Part shown: positions 27,248 through 35,872 of the stretch, piece after piece | How positions within the stretch are numbered: position 1 is the first letter of the stretch | Layout: every line of letters starts with the position of its first letter | Program-made: the position numbers and the translations under genes | Source: Suilimivivens sp964614185 | Lineage (GTDB): Bacteria; Bacillota; Clostridia; Lachnospirales; Lachnospiraceae | Assembly: GCA_964614185.1 (NCBI GenBank) | Contig: CAZTKJ010000010.1 | Location: 6,844-70,843 of the forward strand | Direction of reading: 5' to 3' | Length of the DNA: 64,000 nt | Notes under the pieces: model-generated | Database searches by the model: none | Told to the model about the DNA's origin: nothing | The model's input: only the letters and a program-made list of their open reading frames with translations

Positions 27248-27837
27248 AGCAGCACCTCCAGATACGATCTAAGTCTTGTTTCGACCTTTAAGATTTTTGC
27301 ATACTCTGATAAAGTCGGAATATTCTTATCAGGCTTAGATGCATAACGTTTAAATGCTTCCGTCACAATCTGAATATCCACGCAGCTATGAGGTCTTAAA
27401 ATATCACAAAGTGTGCGTTCTACACTATAAGCTCTTACTGTATTTCCTCCCGGTGTAGTCACTTCTGCTATTCCCAAATCATATAACGCTTTCTTACACT
27501 GCACACATCGGATATTCTCTTGCTTTGGTTTTGTTAAATTATAATTCACCGGAAAAGTCATATGATATCTGTTCGGTGTTCTATCTGTTAGATCCCATAG
27601 AAACAATGCCGTTTCATGAGAATAAATCCCTCTTTTAAATCGATTCTGCAAATTGAAAATCTCATCATCCCAGACATCTGGCAAAATATAAACACCTCTG
27701 GCAGATTTCTCAATCACATCTTTATCAACAAGATATTTGATATTCCCACGTGAAAAACCTGCTGCAACCACCATTGCAGTAGTAACTGTGCCATTATTCT
27801 CTTTAGCCATCTTGATAATCTCTTCAATTGCTCCCAC
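27244..27837 (-). CDS. abiEi: AbiEi-type antitoxin
   Basis: 197 aa, GTG start with AAGGAAG 10 bases upstream. The N-terminal winged helix (about 1-75, GTVTTAMVVAAGFSRGNIKYLV followed by ARGVYIL) is the AbiEi DNA-binding domain; the rest (SHETALFLWDLTDRTPNRYHMTFP, YSVERTLCDILRP) is the conserved antitoxin domain. AbiEi antitoxins repress their own promoter by binding inverted repeats. Exactly such a repeat, with the promoter inside it, lies at 27859-27905. Transcribed with abiEii. Confidence 0.92.
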   Translation of the reverse strand: MGAIEEIIKMAKENNGTVTTAMVVAAGFSRGNIKYLVDKDVIEKSARGVYILPDVWDDEIFNLQNRFKRGIYSHETALFLWDLTDRTPNRYHMTFPVNYNLTKPKQENIRCVQCKKALYDLGIAEVTTPGGNTVRAYSVERTLCDILRPHSCVDIQIVTEAFKRYASKPDKNIPTLSEYAKILKVETRLRSYLEVLL

Positions 27838-27858
27838 AATAATTTCTCTTCCTTTTTG

Positions 27859-27905
27859 TTGACTTTTATGCTTATAATTATAATTTTATGTAGCATAAAA
27901 GTCAA
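27859..27905 (-). promoter_or_regulatory. abiE promoter inside a perfect inverted-repeat operator
   Basis: Two perfect 14-base arms, TTGACTTTTATGCT (27859-27872) and AGCATAAAAGTCAA (27892-27905), are separated by 19 bases. On the minus strand the outer arm carries the -35 TTGACT (27905-27900), followed by a 17-base spacer and TATAAT (27882-27877); the second arm covers the start site region. A protein bound to both arms would block RNA polymerase, the arrangement known for AbiEi autorepression. Confidence 0.85.
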
Positions 27906-28421
27906 TATATATTTCTTCTCCGTCTTTATTATTTAAATTGTATGCTTAACTACATAGTTCACCGTGCCCTATACCATAATCCACCCTGAAGGTATACTTT
28001 TTCCTTTCCTCTTGGCATAACAATTCAAAATCCTTCATCAAAAGTTATGCCTCATTCAAGATTCTCCAACAACTCTGCTGGTAGATGTTTCACGAGTTAT
28101 ACCACCTCTTAATAGCATAACTCCTCATTTCCGCTAGTAACCTCTAAAATCGCCACACATACGTTCATAAAGGGATATTCACAATATTTCATTCTCATAC
28201 CTTAATTCCACCAAAGCAGGTATTTTAATTACAGAAAAGAAACAGATATAATACTTACTTGTACTATATCTTCCTCCTCACATAACATTTCTCTATTTTT
28301 ATACACCTAAGCCTCTCTCTTACTTATTCATCTTGCAATCTCACAAACCCTTGCCAACACTGCATTTTTGTATGCACAACCATTTTCTTCCATGACAGGC
28401 AAATAATTCTTTTGCTTTTTA
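27906..28421. other. 516-base spacer at the right edge of the defence island
   Basis: No gene is visible. Four GTTATGC-like half-sites lie within 110 bases: GGCATAAC (28014-28021), GTTATGCC (28044-28051), GAGTTATAC (about 28094) and GCATAACTC (28114-28122); the first two form an 8-bp inverted repeat. I see no integrase, tRNA or attachment site. Confidence 0.4.
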
Positions 28422-29264
28422 TTACCCTTCTCCGCCCATCAGATCATAGTAAAAAATATACTGCTGCAAACTTCCTGCATAACCCGGATACTTTTCAAAG
28501 GGAAAACCATTCGGATAGTACCTTTGCAGCACCTTATTGATATGAGTGTCTACAGGAAAGGCATCTGTTTTATGAAGTGCAAACAGGCAGATGCAGTTCG
28601 CTACTTTCGTACCTACTCCGCAAAGCCTGCACAGTTCCTTTACAGCCTCCTGATAATCCATGGTAAACAGCTTGGCAAGTTCCACTTCTCCTTTACAGAC
28701 AACAGACGCTGTTTCTTTGATGTAACGACTCCTATATCCCAAATTACATGCATATAGTTCTTCGATCTGTGCATTTGCAAGAGCTTCCGGAGCAGGAAAA
28801 GAGTAATAAATCTCTCCTGATTCTGTCTGATACTGTATTCCATATTTATAACAGAGAAGTTCTATACATTTACGGATTCTTTTTATATTATTCTGCTGGG
28901 ATATAATAAAGGAAATGATCATCTCCCATAAATCCTGCTTAAGAATTCTGATTCCGCTTCCGAATGATGCCGCCCTTAATAGATAATGATCTTCCGGATC
29001 AATAGAGGCAATCAGTCTTCCGTAATCCTCCTCCAAATCAAAATAGTCTTTCCATATATCATCAAACTCTTCTTTAGAGCAGGAAAATTCTATCCGGCAT
29101 CCACACTGCCTGATTTCCAAATATCTTTCAAAGGCCGGCAGTCCGTATCTTCTATGTATTTTTCCATCTGTATCTTCCGTTTCTTCTAGAAGCTTTAACC
29201 GAAAACACTGCCCTGATTCGCAGATCTGTTTTAGGGAAAAGTTCTCCTTCTCAATCGTAACCAT
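28422..29264 (-). CDS. 8-oxoguanine DNA glycosylase (Ogg1/AlkA HhH-GPD type)
   Basis: 280 aa, AAAGGA before the ATG. The N-terminal OGG domain (FSLKQICESGQCFRL) is followed by WEMIISFIISQQNNIKRIRKCIELL, then GYRSRYI, and the helix-hairpin-helix LCGVGTKVANCICLF with the catalytic Lys, and DAFPVDTHINKVL with the catalytic Asp. The enzyme excises 8-oxoguanine and nicks the strand, the partner activity to MutY encoded at 5755-7491. Monocistronic, ends about 580 bases past the abiE promoter. Confidence 0.92.
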   Translation of the reverse strand: MVTIEKENFSLKQICESGQCFRLKLLEETEDTDGKIHRRYGLPAFERYLEIRQCGCRIEFSCSKEEFDDIWKDYFDLEEDYGRLIASIDPEDHYLLRAASFGSGIRILKQDLWEMIISFIISQQNNIKRIRKCIELLCYKYGIQYQTESGEIYYSFPAPEALANAQIEELYACNLGYRSRYIKETASVVCKGEVELAKLFTMDYQEAVKELCRLCGVGTKVANCICLFALHKTDAFPVDTHINKVLQRYYPNGFPFEKYPGYAGSLQQYIFYYDLMGGEG

Positions 29265-29300
29265 TGTATTTTCCTTTCAATCTTTATCCTTGTAGGTTCG

Positions 29301-29494
29301 GGTGTCAAAAGTCCTGATTAAAACTGCTACATGCCAGATTGCACAAAAGAAATTCGTGCGCACTCCATTGCCCGAATCATTCCGCCAAACCTCCTAAAAC
29401 GAAAATCGTGTTCAGCAAAGGCTTCCACGATTTTTGAGTTTTGGCTCCATCGTGCAAAAGTCGTTTGCCCAAGTTTCTTTTGTGTAATCTGGCA
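29301..29494. repeat. Palindromic element, copy A (core 29332-29494)
   Basis: A 163-base core with 21-base terminal inverted repeats, TGCCAGATTGCACAAAAG at the left and its near-perfect complement at the right (one mismatch). A left flank GGTGTCAAAAGTCCTG (29301-29316) lies outside it. Between the ends is about 120 bases of shared internal sequence without coding capacity. Copy B (62289-62512) contains the same core about 90 percent identical by eye, inverted relative to A. Confidence 0.85.
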
Positions 29495-29533
29495 GCATCA
29501 GCTTGATGGAATGTTTGGTGCAACAGGATTTGA

Positions 29534-29560
29534 GCGGAATATATTTTCAGAATATTCCGC
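29534..29560. terminator. Hairpin next to repeat copy A
   Basis: GCGGAATAT (29534-29542) pairs with ATATTCCGC (29552-29560). It has no clear T-run, so terminator function is uncertain; it lies between the repeat and the 211-aa gene. Confidence 0.4.
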
Positions 29561-29713
29561 AATATTATGCTTTGCAATCGTCTAGATTATAATCCAATCA
29601 GTATAAAACAGCAAGGCACGACTGATCTCCTCAATTCTTGACACTTACAACACTGTATTATAAAATTGAAAAATATAATATTTCCACTTATTTTAAGATA
29701 CACGGAGGCTCAA

Positions 29714-30349
29714 ATGTCAGAGCAGGATTATTTTAAAAATGCACTTTCCGGTTTTGCTTTTGAAGCAGCTGCCGGCGGTGCGATCCGCCACTTAACAGAT
29801 CTGGGATACACTGTAGGGCAAATCAAAAAACAGCTGAATTTTCCTGTATCATACAGTAAAGTTCAGAAAACGGTATGGGAATATTTATCAGACACAGGCG
29901 TTATACGCCTGGAAGAGCCGGGCAGCGGTATCTCCCATGAAAGAACTGAATTTGTAGAAGAATATGATAAATACGGACGCATCAGTTTTCGGAAAATAAG
30001 CCTGCCTTCCGACAAAGATAATATGGTCTGCTGGAAAGAGAATTCTTTTGATCCCGGCAGCGATCTTACAGCCTTTTTAAAAGAAAAATGTATTGCAGAT
30101 GACGGAACTGACGCTTATTTATCCTGTAATTTCGGTTTAATGGAAAAGCCGCTTTTAAAAGATCTTTTACAGGTGCTGGATGAAAAGCAGCAGGAATATC
30201 TTAATGGACTTCCCTGGCCAAAACAAACCTGTTACCACAGGCTGGATATCCGTATGCAGAAAATTCTGATCCGGCTATACGAACATCATAAGTATGTCGG
30301 GACCTGCTTCTTCCTGAACACAGCAGAAAAAGTATATTTTCATTCATAG
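29714..30349 (+). CDS. Hypothetical protein, 211 aa
   Basis: I start at the ATG at 29714 because GGAGG precedes it; the longer frame begins with a TTG without ribosome binding site. No membrane segment or signal. Residues 1-70 look like a small helical or winged-helix fold (RHLTDLGYTVGQIKKQLNF, then YSKVQKTVWEYLSDTGVI). The remainder has no recognisable motif (KISLPSDKDNMVCWKEN, CYHRLDIRMQKILIRLYEHH). The gene overlaps the convergent PHP gene by 6 bases at the 3' end. Function unknown. Confidence 0.65.
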   Translation: MSEQDYFKNALSGFAFEAAAGGAIRHLTDLGYTVGQIKKQLNFPVSYSKVQKTVWEYLSDTGVIRLEEPGSGISHERTEFVEEYDKYGRISFRKISLPSDKDNMVCWKENSFDPGSDLTAFLKEKCIADDGTDAYLSCNFGLMEKPLLKDLLQVLDEKQQEYLNGLPWPKQTCYHRLDIRMQKILIRLYEHHKYVGTCFFLNTAEKVYFHS

Positions 30350-31174
30350 TTTATGATAGATTGGTTCCATTTTGTCATAGGTACAGAAATACTGAAATCC
30401 CAGACTTTTTAACAGGTTCTTTGCATCAGTTATATAAGTTCCTAAATGCTCCGGCTTGTGGCTGTCACTGCCCACAGTAATAATCTCACCGCCCAGCTCC
30501 CGATACAGTTTCAGAATATTGATAGACGGAGTGGTATCTTTCAATCCATATCTGTGATAAGACGTATTCAATTCTATTCCTTTGCCGTCTTCAATCACGA
30601 TTTTCAATATTTCAGCAACTATGGACTCAGTTTCTTCAAATGGATAGATTCCATTTTCATCATACCTGGTAATAAGATCCATATGTCCAAGCACACTGTA
30701 ATTCTTGTATTTCTTTACTACTTCCAGCATTTCTTCGTAATAGCGCCAATTATATTCCCTTTGACTTTTTCCCTTTTGAAAATCCTGCGTCCAGAATTCC
30801 TTATCATCTACCTGATGTATGGAAAGAATAATAAAATCAAAAGGATATCTCTCAAACAGGGATTGAAATTGGGGTATGGTATGTACCTGCATCCCATATT
30901 CCAGTCCCATTTTAATGGCGATCTGCGTACCATATATACTTTGGAGTTCTGCTATTTTAGCTGTATACACAGGATAATTTACATTTGCAAAGGGTTCTGC
31001 TCCCCTGTACTTAATAGGATGACCACAGTCCCAGTCATCTTTAATTCCATAGTCCACATGATCTGTAAAACAGATTTCATCCATCTGCATGGCTATGGCA
31101 TCTTTTATGATCTGTTCCATAAGATATATGGAGTCATCACTGAATTCCGTGTGCACATGATAATCTGCAAACAT
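30344..31174 (-). CDS. PHP-family phosphatase (histidinol-phosphatase HisJ-like)
   Basis: 276 aa from an ATG at 31174, two bases after the DUF308 stop; an upstream in-frame GTG overlaps that stop. The PHP metal site is visible: DYHVHTEFSDDS at the N terminus, FTDHVD (about residue 39), and later GLEYG, HMDLI and SDSHKPEHLG, giving the His/Asp/Glu set for a trinuclear metal centre. In histidine biosynthesis such an enzyme releases phosphate from histidinol phosphate, but no other his gene is nearby, so another phosphate ester is equally possible. Confidence 0.85.
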   Translation of the reverse strand: MFADYHVHTEFSDDSIYLMEQIIKDAIAMQMDEICFTDHVDYGIKDDWDCGHPIKYRGAEPFANVNYPVYTAKIAELQSIYGTQIAIKMGLEYGMQVHTIPQFQSLFERYPFDFIILSIHQVDDKEFWTQDFQKGKSQREYNWRYYEEMLEVVKKYKNYSVLGHMDLITRYDENGIYPFEETESIVAEILKIVIEDGKGIELNTSYHRYGLKDTTPSINILKLYRELGGEIITVGSDSHKPEHLGTYITDAKNLLKSLGFQYFCTYDKMEPIYHKL

Positions 31175-31176
31175 AA

Positions 31177-31770
31177 TCACTCTTCTTCCGCATCAATAAT
31201 AATCGCCTCTGCGTCAATGATCTTCTGTGTATTTTTCCTGCTCTTAAAAACTCTTGAAATAATCCACATATCAGACAAACCGTCATATACCAGAAAGATG
31301 CCTATTACTCTTACCACTGTGTTTATAACGGAAAAGGGATTATATATCAGTACTCCTCCAAGTGCAATGGTAAGGACGCCCGCCAGCAGAGCCACCCACC
31401 ACTTTTCATATTTCATTTTTTTCAGGTCAATTGCCTGTACTGCATTATGTAAACCGTGCATTACAATAATGATCCCCATAATAACCGGCACTGTCACAGT
31501 TATAATTTCCGGCTTTATGAAAATCCATGCCCCAAGAACACCAAATACAATTCCCAATACCAGCATTCCCTGCAGATACAGCGTACGCTCCCTTGCAAAG
31601 AGATATAAAACAATCTGGATTACACCGTAAGTAACCAGTACGCCGCCTAAAACCATGCAGACCACTTGGGTAGACGTTCCCGGCCAGATGATCAGAACGA
31701 CTCCGATGATCACACAGATAACAGCTGAAAGTGTATAATTTGCTTTTAGATTTTTAAGATAATTGATCAT
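31177..31770 (-). CDS. DUF308 (HdeD-like) membrane protein
   Basis: 197 aa with about six membrane segments in two similar halves (YTLSAVICVIIGVVLIIWPG, ..., VALLAGVLTIALGGVLIYNP). Family DUF308, related to E. coli HdeD (acid-stress membrane protein), role in Firmicutes unknown. The short cytosolic tail ends in acidic residues (AEAIIIDAEEE). Its ATG overlaps the VanZ stop (ATGA), so it is translated in coupling with vanZ and PHP genes. Confidence 0.85.
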   Translation of the reverse strand: MINYLKNLKANYTLSAVICVIIGVVLIIWPGTSTQVVCMVLGGVLVTYGVIQIVLYLFARERTLYLQGMLVLGIVFGVLGAWIFIKPEIITVTVPVIMGIIIVMHGLHNAVQAIDLKKMKYEKWWVALLAGVLTIALGGVLIYNPFSVINTVVRVIGIFLVYDGLSDMWIISRVFKSRKNTQKIIDAEAIIIDAEEE

Positions 31771-32249
31771 TTTACAGCCTTGCTCCTTTCAAACATCCTT
31801 TTTCTGTTGTCAAATATAAGATAAAATAAATATCCGATCACTGCTCCAAAGCAGTTTAATAAAATATCATCCACATCAAAGGCGCCAAAGGCACTGAACA
31901 ACTGGAATACTTCAATACCCAGCACCAGCAAAAATGCATGGAAGAGCATAACCAAAAAATTCCTTCCCCTTTTGATCACATAGGGAAATAAAAACCCAAA
32001 AGGAATGAATACCACAATATTTCCTACAAGGTTTTCAAAACTGTTTAATTTATATGAATAATCAATATACATCCGTATTGTTTTAAACAGAGTAAAGTTG
32101 GCTGTATCCAGTCCCTCCAGAATAACATTCTTTTCCCATGAATCGGCAATAGCCTTCATCTGACTAAAAGGATACTTGAATATAATCAGTTTTATCACAA
32201 TAAGCAGATATATAAAGAAAACAAGTCTGATTCTTTTATTTTTCTGCAC
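31767..32249 (-). CDS. VanZ-like membrane protein
   Basis: 160 aa starting at GTG 32249, which overlaps the truA stop; GGAGG lies 10 bases upstream inside truA. Earlier in-frame codons would run back into truA. Several hydrophobic segments and the VanZ signatures NLVGNIVVFIPFGFLFPYV and FDVDDILLNCFGAVIGYL are present. VanZ proteins give low-level teicoplanin resistance in enterococci; in most bacteria they are of unknown function. Confidence 0.85.
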   Translation of the reverse strand: MQKNKRIRLVFFIYLLIVIKLIIFKYPFSQMKAIADSWEKNVILEGLDTANFTLFKTIRMYIDYSYKLNSFENLVGNIVVFIPFGFLFPYVIKRGRNFLVMLFHAFLLVLGIEVFQLFSAFGAFDVDDILLNCFGAVIGYLFYLIFDNRKRMFERSKAVK

Positions 32250-33016
32250 TAATAACGAACCTCCATCAAAATAAGCCCTTTGGCAGGCACAAGTTCTCCT
32301 GCATTTTCTCTGCATCCACATTTTAAAATATCGGGAATCTCTTCAGGTCTTCTTTTATGCATTCCCACTTCCAAAAGAGTTCCCATCATAATGCGTACCA
32401 TATGATACAAAAATCCGTCTCCGCTAAAAGTAAAACGGAGTTCTTCCAAAACGCCGCCGCTTCCGTATATACCGCTTTCTGATTCTTCAATTCTAATGCT
32501 GTCTACTGTTCGTATTGTTGATTTTTTACTTTTCTTCAAGGAAGTGAATGCTTTAAAATCATGGGTTCCTTCCAAAAAGGAAGCGGCTCTTCTCATAGCC
32601 TCTAAATCCAGTTTTTCTTCTACAACATACACAAAATTTCTGTCAAACACACGGGGAATAGACGTGTTTAAGACACGATACATATAAGTCTTCCCCTTGG
32701 CATTCAGTCTGCTGTGAAAACGCTCTCCCATCTCTTCAATAGAAATAACCGCAATATCACCGGGTAGATAAAAATTCATATAGTCCATGATCTGAGAAGG
32801 TTCTTTCATAGTATCTATATGGAAATTTGCTACCTGTCCTGCAGCATGGACACCTGCATCCGTTCTTCCCGAACCCTGAACTTCCACTTTACTTCCGGTC
32901 ATTTTAGATAAAAGTGCTTCCAGCTTCCCCTGAATGGTATTCTCCGTGCTTTCCTGCTTCTGCCATCCCTGGTACCTGGTTCCTTCATATTGAAGGATCA
33001 CCTTAAAGTTGCGCAA
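32249..33016 (-). CDS. truA: tRNA pseudouridine(38-40) synthase
   Basis: 255 aa, TTG start with GGGAGG 9 bases upstream; no ATG is available near it. Catalytic block GSGRTDAGVHAAGQVANF carries the Asp nucleophile; DFKAFTSLKKSKKSTIRTV, and the C-terminal FLYHMVRIMMGTLLEVG, match TruA. It makes pseudouridine at 38-40 in the tRNA anticodon arm. The gene starts one base after the D-hydroxyacid dehydrogenase stop. Confidence 0.97.
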   Translation of the reverse strand: MRNFKVILQYEGTRYQGWQKQESTENTIQGKLEALLSKMTGSKVEVQGSGRTDAGVHAAGQVANFHIDTMKEPSQIMDYMNFYLPGDIAVISIEEMGERFHSRLNAKGKTYMYRVLNTSIPRVFDRNFVYVVEEKLDLEAMRRAASFLEGTHDFKAFTSLKKSKKSTIRTVDSIRIEESESGIYGSGGVLEELRFTFSGDGFLYHMVRIMMGTLLEVGMHKRRPEEIPDILKCGCRENAGELVPAKGLILMEVRY

Positions 33017-33017
33017 A

Positions 33018-34004
33018 TCACTTTACCTCCCAGGGATTTTCTTTTCCTTCCATAAAACATTTGCAGCCAAGCAGAGAATCTCTGACAACAGTTTCCACAC
33101 AGTCATCTGTATAAAATGCCATATGGTGGCTGACTATTACATTAGGAAAACTTCTTAAAAGGAAGAGTTCTCTATTATCTAGTATATCTTCTTTATGGTC
33201 ATAATAATACAATCCGAATTCATTTTCCACAACATCAAGACCGGCGCCTCCAATCTTGCCGGATTCAACTCCTTTGATCAGTGCTTCCGAATCAATCAGT
33301 CCGCCTCTTGCGGTATTGATGATCACAACCCCGTTTTTCATTTTAGATATGGTTTCCTCATTCAGCATATGGTAATTATCTTCCGTGAGCGGTGCATGCA
33401 GAGTAATTACGTCTGCCTGTTCCCACATCTCATCAAGGGTTACATAACTGACGCCATCCTTTTTGACATCTTCACTTTCATAAACATCATAAGCTATCCG
33501 CCTGCATCCAAAACCGGAAAGATTTGCAAGCACTGCTTTTCCGATACGTCCCGTTCCCACAACACCTACCGTTAAATCTTTTAATTCCCTTCCCATAAGT
33601 CCCTTCAGCGTATAATCCTGTATTCTGGTACGGTTGATGATACTCTTCATTCTGCGGACAGTCATCAGGATCATCATCACTGCATAATCAGCTACTCCAT
33701 TAGGACCATAAGGAGCATTCGCAACGGTCATGCCAAGCTCTCTGGCGGCCTCTATATCAACATGATCATACCCAATGGTTCTGGTCACTACATATTTCAC
33801 ACCATAAGATGCAAAAATCTCTAATAATTCCTTTGTCATCTTAGAAGTAATGATATCAATACACAAACTTCCCTTTGCCAGAGCGGCATTCTCCTTATCA
33901 GGTGCATCAGGGCATAATACCAGCTCCATATCAAGTTCTTTTTCATACCTCAGAAACAATTCTTTCTCATCAAATTCCCTGCAATTATAAACCGTTACTT
34001 TCAT
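33018..34004 (-). CDS. D-2-hydroxyacid dehydrogenase (D-lactate dehydrogenase-like)
   Basis: 328 aa. Rossmann motif GVVGTGRIGKAVL (about residues 147-159), catalytic Arg in NTARGGLID, a Glu in VVENEFGLYYYD and the active-site His in VSHHMAFYT. This matches fermentative D-LDH (LdhA/VanH group), which reduces pyruvate to D-lactate with NADH. Substrate class is inferred; other 2-ketoacids are possible. Start preceded by GGAAAGGGG. Confidence 0.9.
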   Translation of the reverse strand: MKVTVYNCREFDEKELFLRYEKELDMELVLCPDAPDKENAALAKGSLCIDIITSKMTKELLEIFASYGVKYVVTRTIGYDHVDIEAARELGMTVANAPYGPNGVADYAVMMILMTVRRMKSIINRTRIQDYTLKGLMGRELKDLTVGVVGTGRIGKAVLANLSGFGCRRIAYDVYESEDVKKDGVSYVTLDEMWEQADVITLHAPLTEDNYHMLNEETISKMKNGVVIINTARGGLIDSEALIKGVESGKIGGAGLDVVENEFGLYYYDHKEDILDNRELFLLRSFPNVIVSHHMAFYTDDCVETVVRDSLLGCKCFMEGKENPWEVK

Positions 34005-34018
34005 AGCGACCCCTTTCC

Positions 34019-35221
34019 TTACTTATCCTTCTCCTGCTGGTTATCTTTTTCCCCATTCTTTTTATAGATTTCCACTTCTTCCATATCTTCCGCCGTCAAA
34101 CGCCTGAAATTACTGATTCCCACATATAGTATCTGAATACTGTTAATGGTAGTGTCGAATACACCCTCTTCATACAGATTCAGCACAATGATACCGATGG
34201 GAACGGCAATGATCATACCTACCACTCCTGCCATACGATATCCTAAAAACAATAATATAATAGTAGGCATTGCAGAAAGCCCAACAGAATCTCCCACTAT
34301 CTTGGGCTGGATGATCTGTCTGGCAAGCTGTCCTACACCCCAGATGATCAGAAGTCCGATAACCATCTTATAATCCGCACTTAAGAATTTAATGATCGCC
34401 CATGGAAGCAGAATAGTGCCTGTTCCAAAAAAAGGCAGAAAATCAAGGAATGCCACTCCTACTGCAATAATGAAAGCGTACTTTACATGCAGAATGCCGA
34501 ATCCTATTCCTAACAGGAAATACATCCATATTTCAATTTTCAGCTGTGCTTTAAAATAACCTCCTACTGCCCTTGAAAATCCTCTTTTAATCATATCCCA
34601 GCGGTTTATCATGGACTTAGGCAATACTTTTTCAAGCAGTCCCGGAAGATATTCTCTGTCTGCCACATAAAAATAGGCAAACAACAAACACATAATAGTA
34701 CCTATGACAATATTGGGAAGATTTTTAGCAAAATTTCCTAAAGCTTCAAGGGTAGGCTCGCTGATAGTGCCTACTACTCCGCCGAAATATTCATCCACGT
34801 TCCCTACGATCTTACTGATTGTCATCTGTAATTCTTTAGGAAGATATTTGTATGCCACGGAAAAGTTATTTCCGATTTCTGCGAAATCCCCCTGTGCCGC
34901 TTCCCACAGTTTCGGCACATCGTCAATAAATTCCACGATCTGTTCCGTCAGCCTTACTCCTATAAAGTATCCCGCTACGATCACCAGCGCAATAACTGCA
35001 ATGATCACAAAGGCAGTACTCATTTTTCTTCTGATTTTCAGCGTCTTTTCCAAAAATTTTACCAAAGGACTTGCAATCAATGCAATGATCCATCCTATTA
35101 CAAAAGGCATAAAATATATAATGATTCTGGGAAGTAAAAAAAGGCAGAATAATACTATTGACAACATAATTCCCAAATTCAGGAATACCTTCATATATGT
35201 CCTTCTCTTACTTTTCCTCAT
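34019..35221 (-). CDS. AI-2E family transporter
   Basis: 400 aa. Seven or eight membrane helices in the UPF0118/AI-2E arrangement: an N-terminal pair, a long soluble loop (about 80-175), then the C-terminal block with PFFGTGTILLPWAIIKFL and the final VGMIIAVPIGIIVLNLYEEG. Members export autoinducer-2 or sodium/proton-linked solutes; the physiological substrate is not settled. The tail is polar (NGEKDNQQEKDK). Only 14 bases separate its stop from the dehydrogenase gene. Confidence 0.88.
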   Translation of the reverse strand: MRKSKRRTYMKVFLNLGIMLSIVLFCLFLLPRIIIYFMPFVIGWIIALIASPLVKFLEKTLKIRRKMSTAFVIIAVIALVIVAGYFIGVRLTEQIVEFIDDVPKLWEAAQGDFAEIGNNFSVAYKYLPKELQMTISKIVGNVDEYFGGVVGTISEPTLEALGNFAKNLPNIVIGTIMCLLFAYFYVADREYLPGLLEKVLPKSMINRWDMIKRGFSRAVGGYFKAQLKIEIWMYFLLGIGFGILHVKYAFIIAVGVAFLDFLPFFGTGTILLPWAIIKFLSADYKMVIGLLIIWGVGQLARQIIQPKIVGDSVGLSAMPTIILLFLGYRMAGVVGMIIAVPIGIIVLNLYEEGVFDTTINSIQILYVGISNFRRLTAEDMEEVEIYKKNGEKDNQQEKDK

Positions 35222-35241
35222 AGTCTTGCCTGCCTTTCCTT

Positions 35242-35841
35242 TTAGTCTGCTTCCGCTTTCAAAAGATAACCATCCAAAAGCTCGTATATTTCTTCTCTTC
35301 CCTGTTTTGTCATGGCAGAATAGGGAATCACTGTTGTGCCTTTCTCTACATTTAATCCGTCTTTGATCATCTTGGTATGTTTCTGAATCTGACTTCTGTT
35401 GATCTTATCCAGCTTGGTCGCAATAATGATCGGATGAAATCCCTGACTTAAGATCCATTGATACATCATCTTGTCATTACCGGAAGGCTCATGCCTGATA
35501 TCCACAAGTAAAAATACGGCCTGCAGCATTTTTGACTTATGCAGATAATTTTCAATCATCTTTCCCCATTTTGCTTTGATCTCTTCATTGGCTTTGGCAT
35601 AACCATAGCCCGGCAGATCCACAAAATAACACTCATTATTAATATTGTAAAAGTTAATGGTCTGGGTCTTGCCCGGCTGAGCGCTGGTTCTGGCCAGGGA
35701 CTTTCTGTTCATTAACCCGTTAATAAGTGAGGATTTTCCCACGTTGCTTTTCCCGGCAAAGGCAAATTCCATGTATGCATTGTCAGGCAGCTTACTGGTA
35801 ATGCCGCACACTGTTTCCAGATTTACATTCTTAATAACCAT
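35242..35841 (-). CDS. engB: Ribosome biogenesis GTPase YsxC/EngB
   Basis: 199 aa. G1 GKSNVGKSSLINGL (about 30-43), G2/switch TSAQPGKTQTINFY, G3 VDLPGYGYAKA, G4 TKLDKINR. An essential GTPase for assembly of the 50S subunit. Classical position behind lon (31-base gap). Confidence 0.97.
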   Translation of the reverse strand: MVIKNVNLETVCGITSKLPDNAYMEFAFAGKSNVGKSSLINGLMNRKSLARTSAQPGKTQTINFYNINNECYFVDLPGYGYAKANEEIKAKWGKMIENYLHKSKMLQAVFLLVDIRHEPSGNDKMMYQWILSQGFHPIIIATKLDKINRSQIQKHTKMIKDGLNVEKGTTVIPYSAMTKQGREEIYELLDGYLLKAEAD

Positions 35842-35872
35842 CCTGATACCATGCCTTTCTCACACGATACAT

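Noticed and set aside
13137..27905. Prophage or integrative element
   Set aside because: No integrase, phage structural gene, tRNA target or flanking direct repeat is seen.
29301..29494. CRISPR array or IS element
   Set aside because: No regular repeat-spacer pattern and no transposase; the repeats are long imperfect palindromes in scattered single copies.
30344..31174. Histidine biosynthesis locus
   Set aside because: The PHP phosphatase is HisJ-like, but no other his gene lies nearby.
30446..31630. 394-codon plus-strand frame opposite the PHP and DUF308 genes
   Set aside because: It mirrors two genes with clear family motifs on the minus strand and shows no motif of its own.
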